Source: Luteibacter aegosomatissinici (lineage in GTDB: Bacteria; Pseudomonadota; Gammaproteobacteria; Xanthomonadales; Rhodanobacteraceae). From it: DNA of 64,000 nt. The notes beneath the pieces are model-generated. The model made no database searches. It was given only the letters and a program-made list of their open reading frames with translations, and was not told the origin of the DNA. Shown here in pieces: positions 8,897 through 16,471 of the stretch. The translations under genes and the position numbers were made by a program. Positions within the stretch are counted from its first letter, which is position 1; every line of letters begins with the position of its first letter. Where the stretch lies: assembly GCF_023078495.1 (NCBI RefSeq), contig NZ_CP095742.1:1240001-1304000 (forward strand), read 5' to 3'.

Positions 8897-11197
8897 TCAG
8901 AACCGGAAGTTGGCGCTCAGCATGGCCGAACGCGGCGTACCCGGAGTGTAGCGATAACCGCTCTTGTTGATCGCCGCCACGTAGTTCTTGTCGAACAGGT
9001 TGTACACGTTGAGCTGCAGGTCGAAGTTGCGGTTGACCGGGTAGCTGGCCATCGCATCGAACACCCAGTAGCTCTCGGTATGGTCCGGCGTACCCACGGC
9101 ACCGTCGGTGCCGCGCTTCATCTCGCCGTTGTAACGCGCACCACCGCCGACCGTCAGGTTGAATGGCAAGTGGTAGGTGCTCCACAGCGTGAACGCCTGC
9201 TTCGGCGTGTAAGCGAGGTCGGAGCTGCCGTCCTGCGAAACGTTGGTACCCGTCTCCACCTTCGCATTCATGGTGGTGAAGCCGGCGCTGATCGCCCAGT
9301 CGTCGGTGATCTTGCCCACGGCCGTGATTTCCACGCCGGTCACGCGCTTCTTTCCGATCTGGTAGTACAGCAGGTCGGTCGGATCCTGCACCAGGTCGTT
9401 GGTGACGGTGGTGCGGTACAGCGCGCCGGTCAGCAGCAGCTTGGAACCCAACAGGTCCCACTTCGTACCCACTTCGGCGGTCCGCGCCTTCTGCGGATCG
9501 AAGCTCGGGTTATCGGCGCTGTTGGTCGAGCTGGAGAGCGTGAGCGTATTGCCGCCCGGGGGCTGCTGCGACTGTGCGAAGTTCGCGTAGATGCTGCCGT
9601 TCGCCGCCGGCTTGTAGAGGATGCCGAGCTTGTAGTTCTTCAGGTTGTCGCTGGTCTTGGCATCCACGCCCGGCACGATGCTGCCCGTGGGCAGGCGACC
9701 GCAGGTCGGCCCGTTGCGCGCGCCGCAGACGACCAGGCTGTTGAAGTCGGTCTTGTAGTGATCCAGGCGAACACCCGCATTCACCTGCCACTGTTCGCCG
9801 AACTTGATCGTGTCGAAGAAGTACGCCGCAGCCGTGTTGGTCTTGCCGTAGCTGCTGGCGCCATTCTCGGCGTAGCGCAGGCCACGTACGTCGGAGTACG
9901 GCTTGTACAGGTTGGCGGCCGGCCAGGTGCTACCGGTGAGTGCGGCGATACCGACGGTCTTGGCCACTTCCTGGGTGAGCTCGATACCGGCGCTGATGTC
10001 ATGCGTGACCGGGCCATCACCGATCGACGCCGTGACGTTGGTCTGGTTGGTGGCGATGCGGTTGGACTGGTGCTTGAAGGTCGGCGAGCTGCGCGCGATC
10101 GTCCAGGTGGAGGGATCGGTCGGGTTGGGCGTGAGCAGGTTGGCGGTGCTGCCCATGAACGAGGTCAGCAGGTAATCCTGCTGCGTACGGCCCCAGCGCG
10201 AGGTGTTGTGGATGGCGACCTTGTCGTTGAAATCGTGCTCGACGATGACGGTGAACAGGTCCTGGGTGTTGTTGTCGTGGTCCTGCGCTGTGCCGTAGAA
10301 GTTATCGGTATCGACCTTCGGGGCATCGTTGAGGAATGCGCGGGTGTCCGGGGAGGTGTAGCCCGGCAGGCCGATGGTGGGGATGCCGCCATCGGGTGTG
10401 TTGCGCTGCTTCACGTGCAGGTAATCGAGGTACACGCGGGTGGGCGTGCCCAGGCCGAACGCGAGCGAGGGTGCGATGCCCCAGCGGTTCTGCTCCACCT
10501 GGTCGCGGCCGGCGACGCCGCTGTTCTGCTTCAGCACGTTGAGGCGGAAGGCACCGGTATCGCCCATCTGGCGGTTGAGGTCGGCGGTGGCGCGCTCACG
10601 CGAACCGCTGCCGCCCTGCACGCTGCCGCTGATGCCGTTGCCGAGCACGGGCTGCTTAGTGACGAGGTTGATAGCGCCGGTGGGGGCCGTGCGGCCGTAC
10701 TCGGTGCCGTCCGGACCCTTGGTGACTTCGACCTGTTCGATGTTGAACACATCGCGGGAGACGGTGCCCAGATCGCGCACGCCATCGACGAAGATGCTGC
10801 CGGAGGTGTCGAAGCCGCGCATGTAGATGGCATCACCGGTGTTGGTGGTGCCGTTCTCGCCGACGTAGAAGGTGCCAACGCCCGGGCTGTTGCGCAGGGC
10901 TTCGGTGAGGGTGGTGGCGCCTTGCTGCTGGATGAGTTCCTTGCCGATCACCTGGATGCTCTGGGTGGTATCGAGCAGGGACTGGGTGAACTTGGGCGAG
11001 GAGACTTTTTCGACGCGGTAGTCCGAGGAGCGGTCGGCTTCGACCTGCATGCCGGGGAGGGCCTGGGCGTCGTTCACCTTGGCTTGCTGGGGCGGCGCAT
11101 CGGCGGCAGCAGCGGTGTGGGCGAGGGTGAGGAGGACGGCGGCACCGACGGTGCGCGCGGCGGGCACGGGGTGCTTGCGGCTCTTGATGTGGGCCAT
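8897..11197 (-). CDS. TonB-dependent siderophore receptor (Fiu/PiuA type)
   Basis: A 766-residue outer-membrane receptor, probably for a catecholate siderophore. It has a signal peptide (about residues 1-32, ending AHTAAAADA) and a plug domain with SSPKFTQSLLDTTQSIQVIG and the NSPGVGTFYVGENG loop; FDTSGSIFVDGVRDLG and the E(Q)VEVTKGPDGTEYG block are typical of the siderophore class. A 22-strand barrel follows and ends NYVAAINKSGYRYTPGTPRS and ...MLSANFRF with terminal Phe. The start ATG at 11197 has AAGGAAAG upstream. A Fur-box-like site lies about 150 bases upstream, and the PKHD hydroxylase follows in the same operon, the arrangement known for fiu-ybiX and piuA-piuC. The ligand is inferred from this context. 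Confidence 0.93.
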   Translation of the reverse strand: MAHIKSRKHPVPAARTVGAAVLLTLAHTAAAADAPPQQAKVNDAQALPGMQVEADRSSDYRVEKVSSPKFTQSLLDTTQSIQVIGKELIQQQGATTLTEALRNSPGVGTFYVGENGTTNTGDAIYMRGFDTSGSIFVDGVRDLGTVSRDVFNIEQVEVTKGPDGTEYGRTAPTGAINLVTKQPVLGNGISGSVQGGSGSRERATADLNRQMGDTGAFRLNVLKQNSGVAGRDQVEQNRWGIAPSLAFGLGTPTRVYLDYLHVKQRNTPDGGIPTIGLPGYTSPDTRAFLNDAPKVDTDNFYGTAQDHDNNTQDLFTVIVEHDFNDKVAIHNTSRWGRTQQDYLLTSFMGSTANLLTPNPTDPSTWTIARSSPTFKHQSNRIATNQTNVTASIGDGPVTHDISAGIELTQEVAKTVGIAALTGSTWPAANLYKPYSDVRGLRYAENGASSYGKTNTAAAYFFDTIKFGEQWQVNAGVRLDHYKTDFNSLVVCGARNGPTCGRLPTGSIVPGVDAKTSDNLKNYKLGILYKPAANGSIYANFAQSQQPPGGNTLTLSSSTNSADNPSFDPQKARTAEVGTKWDLLGSKLLLTGALYRTTVTNDLVQDPTDLLYYQIGKKRVTGVEITAVGKITDDWAISAGFTTMNAKVETGTNVSQDGSSDLAYTPKQAFTLWSTYHLPFNLTVGGGARYNGEMKRGTDGAVGTPDHTESYWVFDAMASYPVNRNFDLQLNVYNLFDKNYVAAINKSGYRYTPGTPRSAMLSANFRF

Positions 11198-11349
11198 GGA
11201 CGCTTTCCTTGGAGGGGCATTTGGAAAAGGTTTGGGCTGCCGCAGGCACGAGCGGACCCGCGCAGGCCGGTGGCCCGCGGTGGGAAGTGGCTCGGGTTGT
11301 CCCTAGTAAACGCAGGGTGCGACACCTACAGAACGCGTATCGTAAAGAG

Positions 11350-11366
11350 AATGAGAACGAGTTGCA
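11350..11366 (-). promoter_or_regulatory. Candidate Fur box for the siderophore receptor operon
   Basis: AATGAGAACGAGTTGCA matches the common form AATGAGAATCATTTGCA at 14 of 17 positions. It lies about 150 bases upstream of the receptor start codon, a plausible promoter position. The match and the regulated gene type support Fur repression. Confidence 0.6.
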
Positions 11367-11396
11367 ATTACTTCGTGTATATCATCGATGGGATGT

Positions 11397-11420
11397 GCAG
11401 GAGCGCGCTTGCGCGCGATA
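11397..11420. repeat. Single REP-like palindrome, family 2
   Basis: GCAGGAGCGCGCTTGCGCGC and four more bases form a short stem (GCGCGC/GCGCGC around TT) headed by GCAGGAG. Related copies are at 27991, 50077, 57206 and 44837. It stands at the edge of the long repeat region upstream of the receptor promoter. Confidence 0.55.
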
Positions 11421-11440
11421 AGCCGACGGAGCGGGGAAGC

Positions 11441-11695
11441 AGCTCGCCTTCGGCCTCGCGCCAGTGAAGCGGTTCATTCGCTTTCGCGAATGCATGTGAC
11501 CAGCGGCTTGCGCCGCCTCGTGCTGGTGGGCGTGAGGCCGAGAGCCGTCGGTGCCCACCCTCGCTGCTCAGACAGGTCCTCCGCGTTCGTACCGGAGTGC
11601 GCCTGCGGCGCATATGTACTTAATTGGCCTACGGCCGCTCTCTTGTGCGGAACTCGCCTCGAGGGTGGGCACCGACGGCTCTTTTGACCCATGAG
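11441..11695. repeat. Left arm of a large inverted repeat (~255 bases)
   Basis: This stretch is the reverse complement of 12085-12338 with roughly nine bases in ten identical by eye. It is itself built of smaller dyads. CATTCGCTTTCGCGAATG near 11477 is a hairpin. GGCTTGCGCCGCC near 11505 is another. GAGCCGTCGGTGCCCACCCT and two more bases at 11542-11563 recur inverted at 11660-11681. There is no transposase and no target-site duplication that I can see. Small open frames inside it appear to be by-products of composition. A diverged copy of the same modules is at 44640-44990. Confidence 0.75.
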
Positions 11696-11804
11696 GTTGG
11701 GTGGTGGGAGAGCCGGTGCGTTGTCTGCGGGTTGATCGGTGCGGTCGGGCATGTGCGGGCGGACAGCGGCTTCGTCCGCTGACAGGGGCAGTCGTGTGGC
11801 GTGC

Positions 11805-11840
11805 ATCGGCAAACGCGGTGTTGTGGCAGCGTTTGCCGAT
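11805..11840. repeat. 12-bp perfect hairpin in the repeat region
   Basis: ATCGGCAAACGC at 11805-11816 pairs exactly with GCGTTTGCCGAT at 11829-11840 across a 12-base loop. It lies between the two long arms. There is no T-run next to it, so a terminator role is not clear. The rest of 11696-11948 shows a REP-like half site (CGTGCAAGCACGCTCCCAC, about 11887) and nothing that looks coding. Confidence 0.5.
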
Positions 11841-11948
11841 CGTCGCGCGGTGATGCGTTATGGCGTCACCGCTGCGTAGGTTGATCGCGTGCAAGCACGC
11901 TCCCACACGAGCCTGGTCCATCCATTCATACGATTGCGATACCGCCCG

Positions 11949-12042
11949 GTAGGAGCCCACCCTGTGGGCGACATCTTGTCGCCAGGCGCGCAGGCCCTGC
12001 GGCGGTGTCGCGAAAGCTGTCGGCCACAGGGTGGCCTCCTAC
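11949..12042. repeat. REP pair (family 1), diverged copy
   Basis: It opens with GTAGGAGCCCACCCTGTGGG and closes with the inverted counterpart ending CCTCCTAC. The right arm has lost one base of the stem (GGCCAC for GCCCAC). Compared with the copies at 18101 and 23329 the pairing is imperfect. It sits between the two 255-base arms of the composite element. Confidence 0.75.
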
Positions 12043-12084
12043 AAGGGCATGGCCGCACAAAATGCGAGTTCGCCCGCACGCCAT

Positions 12085-12338
12085 CTCATGGGTGAAGAGA
12101 GCCGTCGGTGCCCACCCTCGAGGCGAGTTCCGCACAAGAGAGCGGCCGTAGGCCAAATAGGTACATATGCGCCGGAGGCGCACTCCGGTACGAACGCGGA
12201 GGACCTGTCTGAGCAGCGAGGGTGGGCACCGACGGCTCTCGGCCTCACGCTCACACGGGTGAGGCGGCGTAAGCCGCTAGTTACATGCATTCGCGAAAGC
12301 GAATGAACCGATTCGCTAGCGCGAGGCCGAAGGCGAGC
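12085..12338. repeat. Right arm of the large inverted repeat
   Basis: This is the inverted partner of 11441-11695, about 390 bases away. The internal 22-base unit GAGCCGTCGGTGCCCACCCT plus CG is at 12099-12120 and its inverse at 12217-12238. Identity with the left arm drops in short patches (for example around the GGCTTACGCC hairpin), so the two arms are not newly copied. Between the arms lie a REP pair and one perfect hairpin. Confidence 0.75.
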
Positions 12339-12360
12339 CCGCCTGAACGCAACAACGAAA

Positions 12361-12388
12361 AAGGCGCCGCATTCGCATGCGGCGCCTT
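12361..12388 (-). terminator. Rho-independent terminator of the M13 peptidase gene
   Basis: AAGGCGCCGCA and TGCGGCGCCTT form an 11-bp GC-rich stem with a six-base loop. On the minus strand it is followed by TTTTT (12357-12362 region). It lies 33 bases after the peptidase stop codon. Confidence 0.85.
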
Positions 12389-12420
12389 GGTTTAACGCAG
12401 AGCTGGTTCGCTAACGCGAG

Positions 12421-14547
12421 TTACCAGATCTTCACCTGCTTGTCGCCCTCGCGGATCATCTTCGAACCAGGCTTGCACTGGAACGCCGTCGCGAACGACT
12501 CCATGTTCGACGGGGCGCCGATCGCGCGCAGCGATGCCGGTGCGTGCGGATCCACGTTCAGGTACAGCATCGCCTGCTTCTCGCGGACGCTGCCGCGCCA
12601 CACGCGTGCCCAGTTCAGGAAGAAGCGCTGGTCCTGCGTATAGCCGTCGATCTTCTCGTTCGCTTCCTGCGGGTTCTTCTTCAGCGCCTCCTGCAGCGCG
12701 TCGTACGCCACGTTCAGGCCGCCCAGGTCAGCGATGTTCTCGCCCAGGGTCAGCTTGCCGTTCACGTGCAGGTCCGGCTTGTCCTTGATCGGCGCGTACT
12801 CGTTGAACTGGTTGACCAGCTTCGCGGTGCGCTCATCGAACTTGGTGCGGTCTTCCTTGCTCCACCAGTTCTTGTTGTTACCTTCGCCATCGAACTGGCT
12901 GCCCTCGTCATCGAAGCCATGGCTGGCTTCATGGCCGATCACCGCGCCGATACCGCCGTAGTTGATCGCGTCATCACCGTTGGCATCGAAGAACGGCGGC
13001 TGCAGGATCGCGGCAGGGAAGTTGATCGTGTTGTCGGTCGGGTTGTAGTACGCGTTCACCGTCTGCGGGGTCATGCCCCAATCCAGGCGGTCGGTCGGCT
13101 TGCCGATCTTCGCGATGTCGTAGTGGTAGTTGAACTTGCTGGCCGCTTCCACGTTACCGAAGTAATTGGTGCCCGACACTTCCAGGCCCGACCAGTCGCG
13201 CCACTTGTCCGGGTAGCCGATCTTCGGCAGGAAAGTGTTCCACTTGGCGATGGCCTTCTGCTTGGTCTCGTCGCTCATCCAGTCGAGCTTCTCGATGCGC
13301 GCCTTGAGGGCGTTGCGCACGTTGTCGACCAGCTCGTTCGCGCGCTGCTTCGCTTCCGGCTTGAACACCTTGGCCACGTACAGCTGGCCCAGGCCCTCAC
13401 CCATCGACGAGTTCACGGTGCCCAGCACGCGCTTCCAGCGCGGCTTCTGCTGCGGCTGGCCGGCAAGGGTCTTGCCGTAGAAATCGAACTTGTTGTCCTG
13501 GAAGTTCTTCGACAGGTAGGGGGAGGCGCTGTCGATGGCGTGGAAGCGCAGGTACGCCTGCCACGTGCTGACCGGGGTGCTGGCCAGCATCTTGTCGAAC
13601 TGGGCAAAGAACTTCGGCTGCGACAGCGAGAAGCCCTTGTCGATCGTCACGCCCTGGGCGGCGAAGAACTTCTCCCAGTTGAAGTGCGGGGTGATCTTGT
13701 CCGCGTCCTTCACGGAAACGAAGTGGTACTGGTTTTCCGGCGCACGCAGTTCCACCGGTGCCAGCGAGGCCGCGGCCAGCTGGGTTTCGAACTTCATGAT
13801 GTCATCGGCCTGCTTCTTCGCATCGGCATCGGCGACGCCGGCGAGCGAGAGGGTCTTGGCGATGTAATCGACGTAAGCCTTGCGGTTATCCGCCTGCTTG
13901 GGGTCGGTGTAGTAATCCTTGGTCGGCAGGCCCAGGCCATCCTGCTGCGCGTAGCCGATCTGGACCTTGGCGTTCTGGAAATCCGCGCCCGAGCCAAAGC
14001 CGAACACGTAGCCATTGCCGTCGTTGAAGCTGGCATCCAGGAAATCGGCGATGTCCTGCGGGGTCTTCAGCGCATCGATCTTGGCCAGTTCCGGCTTGAG
14101 CGGATCGACGCCCGCCTTCTCGATGGCGGCCTCGTCCATGCCCGAGCGGTAGATCAGGCCGATTTTCTGCTCGATCGAGCCAGCCTTGGCGCTATCGGCG
14201 CCCTTGTCGGCGGCATCGACGATGTCGTGCTGGGTGTTGAGGCTGTTTTCAGCCAGCTGGTCGAACGCGCCCCAACGGGTGCGGTCTTCCGGGATCGGGT
14301 TGGCGGCAACCCACTTGCTGTTGACGAAGCCGTTGAAGTCGTCGCAGGCGTTGATGCCGGTATCCAGGTCGGCAATGTCGAAGCTGGGCTTGGCCGGCGC
14401 GGCGGCCGCGGCCGGGGCGGTGCTGGCGGCAGCGGGCGTGTTCGCAGCCGGTGCGGCGGTGTCGGCATCGTTTTGCTTGCTGCAGGCGGTGCCGGCGAGC
14501 GCGACGCTCAGCGCCAGCGCGAGCGGCTTCAGGTACTGCTTGGTCAT
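12421..14547 (-). CDS. M13-family zinc metallopeptidase (PepO/neprilysin type)
   Basis: A 708-residue exported endopeptidase. The N-terminus (MTKQYLKPLALALSVALAGT then AC) is a lipoprotein-like signal, followed by an Ala/Pro-rich linker to about residue 55. M13 hallmarks are present: NACDDFNGFVNSKW at the start of the domain, NAYYNPTDNTINFPAAILQP before the active site, the zinc motif HEASH at about 539-543, and the third ligand in GENIADLGG about 60 residues later. The end, SKMIREGDKQVKIW, carries the family's C-terminal Trp. The lipobox is not perfect (GTAC), so membrane anchoring is likely rather than certain. It is transcribed alone and ends at the strong hairpin near 12361. It is divergent from the phosphatase gene. 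Confidence 0.94.
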   Translation of the reverse strand: MTKQYLKPLALALSVALAGTACSKQNDADTAAPAANTPAAASTAPAAAAAPAKPSFDIADLDTGINACDDFNGFVNSKWVAANPIPEDRTRWGAFDQLAENSLNTQHDIVDAADKGADSAKAGSIEQKIGLIYRSGMDEAAIEKAGVDPLKPELAKIDALKTPQDIADFLDASFNDGNGYVFGFGSGADFQNAKVQIGYAQQDGLGLPTKDYYTDPKQADNRKAYVDYIAKTLSLAGVADADAKKQADDIMKFETQLAAASLAPVELRAPENQYHFVSVKDADKITPHFNWEKFFAAQGVTIDKGFSLSQPKFFAQFDKMLASTPVSTWQAYLRFHAIDSASPYLSKNFQDNKFDFYGKTLAGQPQQKPRWKRVLGTVNSSMGEGLGQLYVAKVFKPEAKQRANELVDNVRNALKARIEKLDWMSDETKQKAIAKWNTFLPKIGYPDKWRDWSGLEVSGTNYFGNVEAASKFNYHYDIAKIGKPTDRLDWGMTPQTVNAYYNPTDNTINFPAAILQPPFFDANGDDAINYGGIGAVIGHEASHGFDDEGSQFDGEGNNKNWWSKEDRTKFDERTAKLVNQFNEYAPIKDKPDLHVNGKLTLGENIADLGGLNVAYDALQEALKKNPQEANEKIDGYTQDQRFFLNWARVWRGSVREKQAMLYLNVDPHAPASLRAIGAPSNMESFATAFQCKPGSKMIREGDKQVKIW

Positions 14548-14684
14548 GGATATCCCTCAGTGGATGGTCATCAAACGGCACTCCCCGGCGCCGCCCCCGC
14601 CCGAGGATAGTCCCTGCGCGGCCCGGAAGGGGCCGACCGTGACGAAAGTCATGGTTTGAGAAAAAACTCAGCAGAGGGGTCGTT

Positions 14685-14702
14685 TTGTCCTGCGCCTGTC
14701 AT
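14685..14702 (+). promoter_or_regulatory. Candidate Pho box upstream of the phosphatase gene
   Basis: TTGTCCTGCGCCTGTCAT has two 7-base direct repeats spaced by four bases, as in the PhoB consensus CTGTCAT-N4-CTGTCAT. The second repeat is perfect and the first matches at five of seven. It is about 87 bases upstream of a secreted phosphatase start codon, which fits phosphate-starvation control. A second dyad (CCTGTCAT...ATGACAGG, 14695-14738) overlaps it. Confidence 0.45.
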
Positions 14703-14788
14703 AACAGGTTCCTACGCTCCCCCTGACCGCATGACAGGGGATGCGGCCTCTAGCCAGTCGGCGTTACAACCACCGAGGAGCCACTGTC

Positions 14789-16471
14789 ATGCGCAAGATC
14801 CTGGCCGCAGGCATCGCCTGCGTGCTGTCCCTATCGGCCGCCACGTTGGTGGTCGCCCAGCAAAATTCCCCGGCGGACGCCGCAAGCAGCGCGCTCGGGT
14901 TTGGCTGGGGCCACGGCGGGCACGGCAACGACCCGCGCACCGCCACGCCCATCAAGCACATCGTGGTGATCTTCCAGGAGAACGTCTCCTTCGATCACTA
15001 CTTCGGAACGTATCCGTATGCCGCCAACGGGCGTGGCGAACCGACGTTCTATGCCCGCCCGTTCACTCCGGGTATCAACGGGCTGGACCGCAAGCTGCTG
15101 ACCAATAACCCGAACGCGAAGAACAGCGCCAATGCCGATGCGGCCATCAACCCGTTCCGGCTGACCCGCGCGCAGGCGGCCACGGCCGACCAGGACCACG
15201 GCTACACCTCGGAGCAGCGCGCCTTCCACGGCGGCAAGATGGACCTGTTCCCGCTCTACACCGGCCACGGTGAAGCGCTGCCGGGCGGTGAGGCCTCGGA
15301 AGAGGGCAAGGGCCAGGTCATGGGCTACTACGACGGCAACACCGTCACCGCCTTCTGGAACTATGCCCAGCATTTCGCCATGAGCGATAACAGCTACGGC
15401 ACGGTATTCGGCCCGTCCTCGCCAGGTGCGATCAACCTGGTTTCCGGCCAGACCGCCGGCGTGATCGATACGCTCAACGGCACCGGCGCAGAAACCGATG
15501 ATGGCCACGGTGGCCTGACGATGATCGGCGATCCGGACCCGATCGGTGACGTGTGCTCGTCGCCGACATCGAACCAGGCGACCATGGGCGGCCGCAACAT
15601 TGGCGACCTTTTGAACGATCGCAACATCACCTGGGGCTGGTTTCAGGGTGGCTTTGACCTCACCCGCACCAATGCCGATGGCAGCACGGGTTGTGCGCGT
15701 CGCACGCTCTCGGCGGTGACCAACACCAATTCGAACGACTACAGCCCGCACCACCAGCCGTTCCAGTACTACCCGTCGACGGCCAACCCGACCCATGCCC
15801 GCCCGACCTCGGTGGCGACGATCGGCAAGACCGATGCCGCGAACCACCAGTATGACATCGAGGATTTCTACGATGCGCTGGATGCGGGCAACCTGCCGGC
15901 GGTGAGCTTCCTGAAGGCCTCTGCGTATCAGGACGGCCACGCGGGTTACTCCGATCCGCTGGATGAACAGGCTTTCGTAGTAAAGGTGATCAACGCCCTG
16001 CAGCAGAGCGGCGAGTGGAAGGACACCGCCGTGGTCATCGCGTATGACGACTCCGATGGCTGGTACGACCACCAGGATCCGCCGCACGTGCACGGCTCGA
16101 CGGGTACCACGGATGCGCTCGACGGCGATGGCGTCTGCAAGGGCCGCACCGTACTGCCGGGCATCGATGGCAAGACGCCGGCGATGGGCCGCTGCGGCTT
16201 TGGTCCGCGCCTGCCGTTGCTGGTGGTCTCGCCGTGGGCCCGCGACAACTTCGTGGACCACAGCGTGACGGACCAGAGTTCGATCACCCGCTTCATCGAG
16301 GACAACTGGCTCGAAGGCAAGCGCCTGGGTGGCGGTTCCAGCGATGCCACGGCAGGCCGTATCGACTCGATGTTCGATTTCTTCCTGCCGCGCCTGTTCG
16401 AGCGCAAGCTGATCCTGGACGAGAAGACCGGCCAGCCTGCCGGGTGGCCGTACGGAAACAAGCATGGCTGA
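14789..16471 (+). CDS. Secreted phosphoesterase (acid phosphatase AcpA / phospholipase C family)
   Basis: A 560-residue exported hydrolase of the phosphoesterase family that includes AcpA and non-haemolytic phospholipase C. MRKILAAGIACVLSLSAATL is a Sec signal, with cleavage near VVAQ. The metal-binding and nucleophile region is HIVVIFQENVSFDHYFGTYP at residues 57-76. Later blocks SYGTVFGPSSPGAINLVSG, VIAYDDSDGWYDHQDPPHVH and GFGPRLPLLVVSPWARDNFV are family signatures. AcpA-like members release phosphate from many esters, so phosphatase is more likely than phospholipase here. GAGGAG lies nine bases before the ATG. The gene overlaps the multicopper oxidase gene by eight bases, and a possible Pho box lies upstream. 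Confidence 0.9.
   Translation: MRKILAAGIACVLSLSAATLVVAQQNSPADAASSALGFGWGHGGHGNDPRTATPIKHIVVIFQENVSFDHYFGTYPYAANGRGEPTFYARPFTPGINGLDRKLLTNNPNAKNSANADAAINPFRLTRAQAATADQDHGYTSEQRAFHGGKMDLFPLYTGHGEALPGGEASEEGKGQVMGYYDGNTVTAFWNYAQHFAMSDNSYGTVFGPSSPGAINLVSGQTAGVIDTLNGTGAETDDGHGGLTMIGDPDPIGDVCSSPTSNQATMGGRNIGDLLNDRNITWGWFQGGFDLTRTNADGSTGCARRTLSAVTNTNSNDYSPHHQPFQYYPSTANPTHARPTSVATIGKTDAANHQYDIEDFYDALDAGNLPAVSFLKASAYQDGHAGYSDPLDEQAFVVKVINALQQSGEWKDTAVVIAYDDSDGWYDHQDPPHVHGSTGTTDALDGDGVCKGRTVLPGIDGKTPAMGRCGFGPRLPLLVVSPWARDNFVDHSVTDQSSITRFIEDNWLEGKRLGGGSSDATAGRIDSMFDFFLPRLFERKLILDEKTGQPAGWPYGNKHG

Noticed and set aside
9080-11467. 795-codon open frame on the plus strand
   Set aside because: Antisense to the TonB-dependent receptor, which has clear plug and barrel motifs.
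11388-12306. Several 60-130 codon frames inside the composite repeat, some with similar translations
   Set aside because: The similarity follows from the repeated DNA. There are no ribosome-binding sites and the frames differ in ends between copies.
11441-12338. Insertion sequence with inverted ends
   Set aside because: There is no transposase frame between the arms and no visible target duplication.
14789-16471. Phospholipase C of the haemolysin class
   Set aside because: The length (560) and blocks fit the AcpA-like branch better; the extra C-terminal domains of the larger PlcH/PlcN enzymes are absent.
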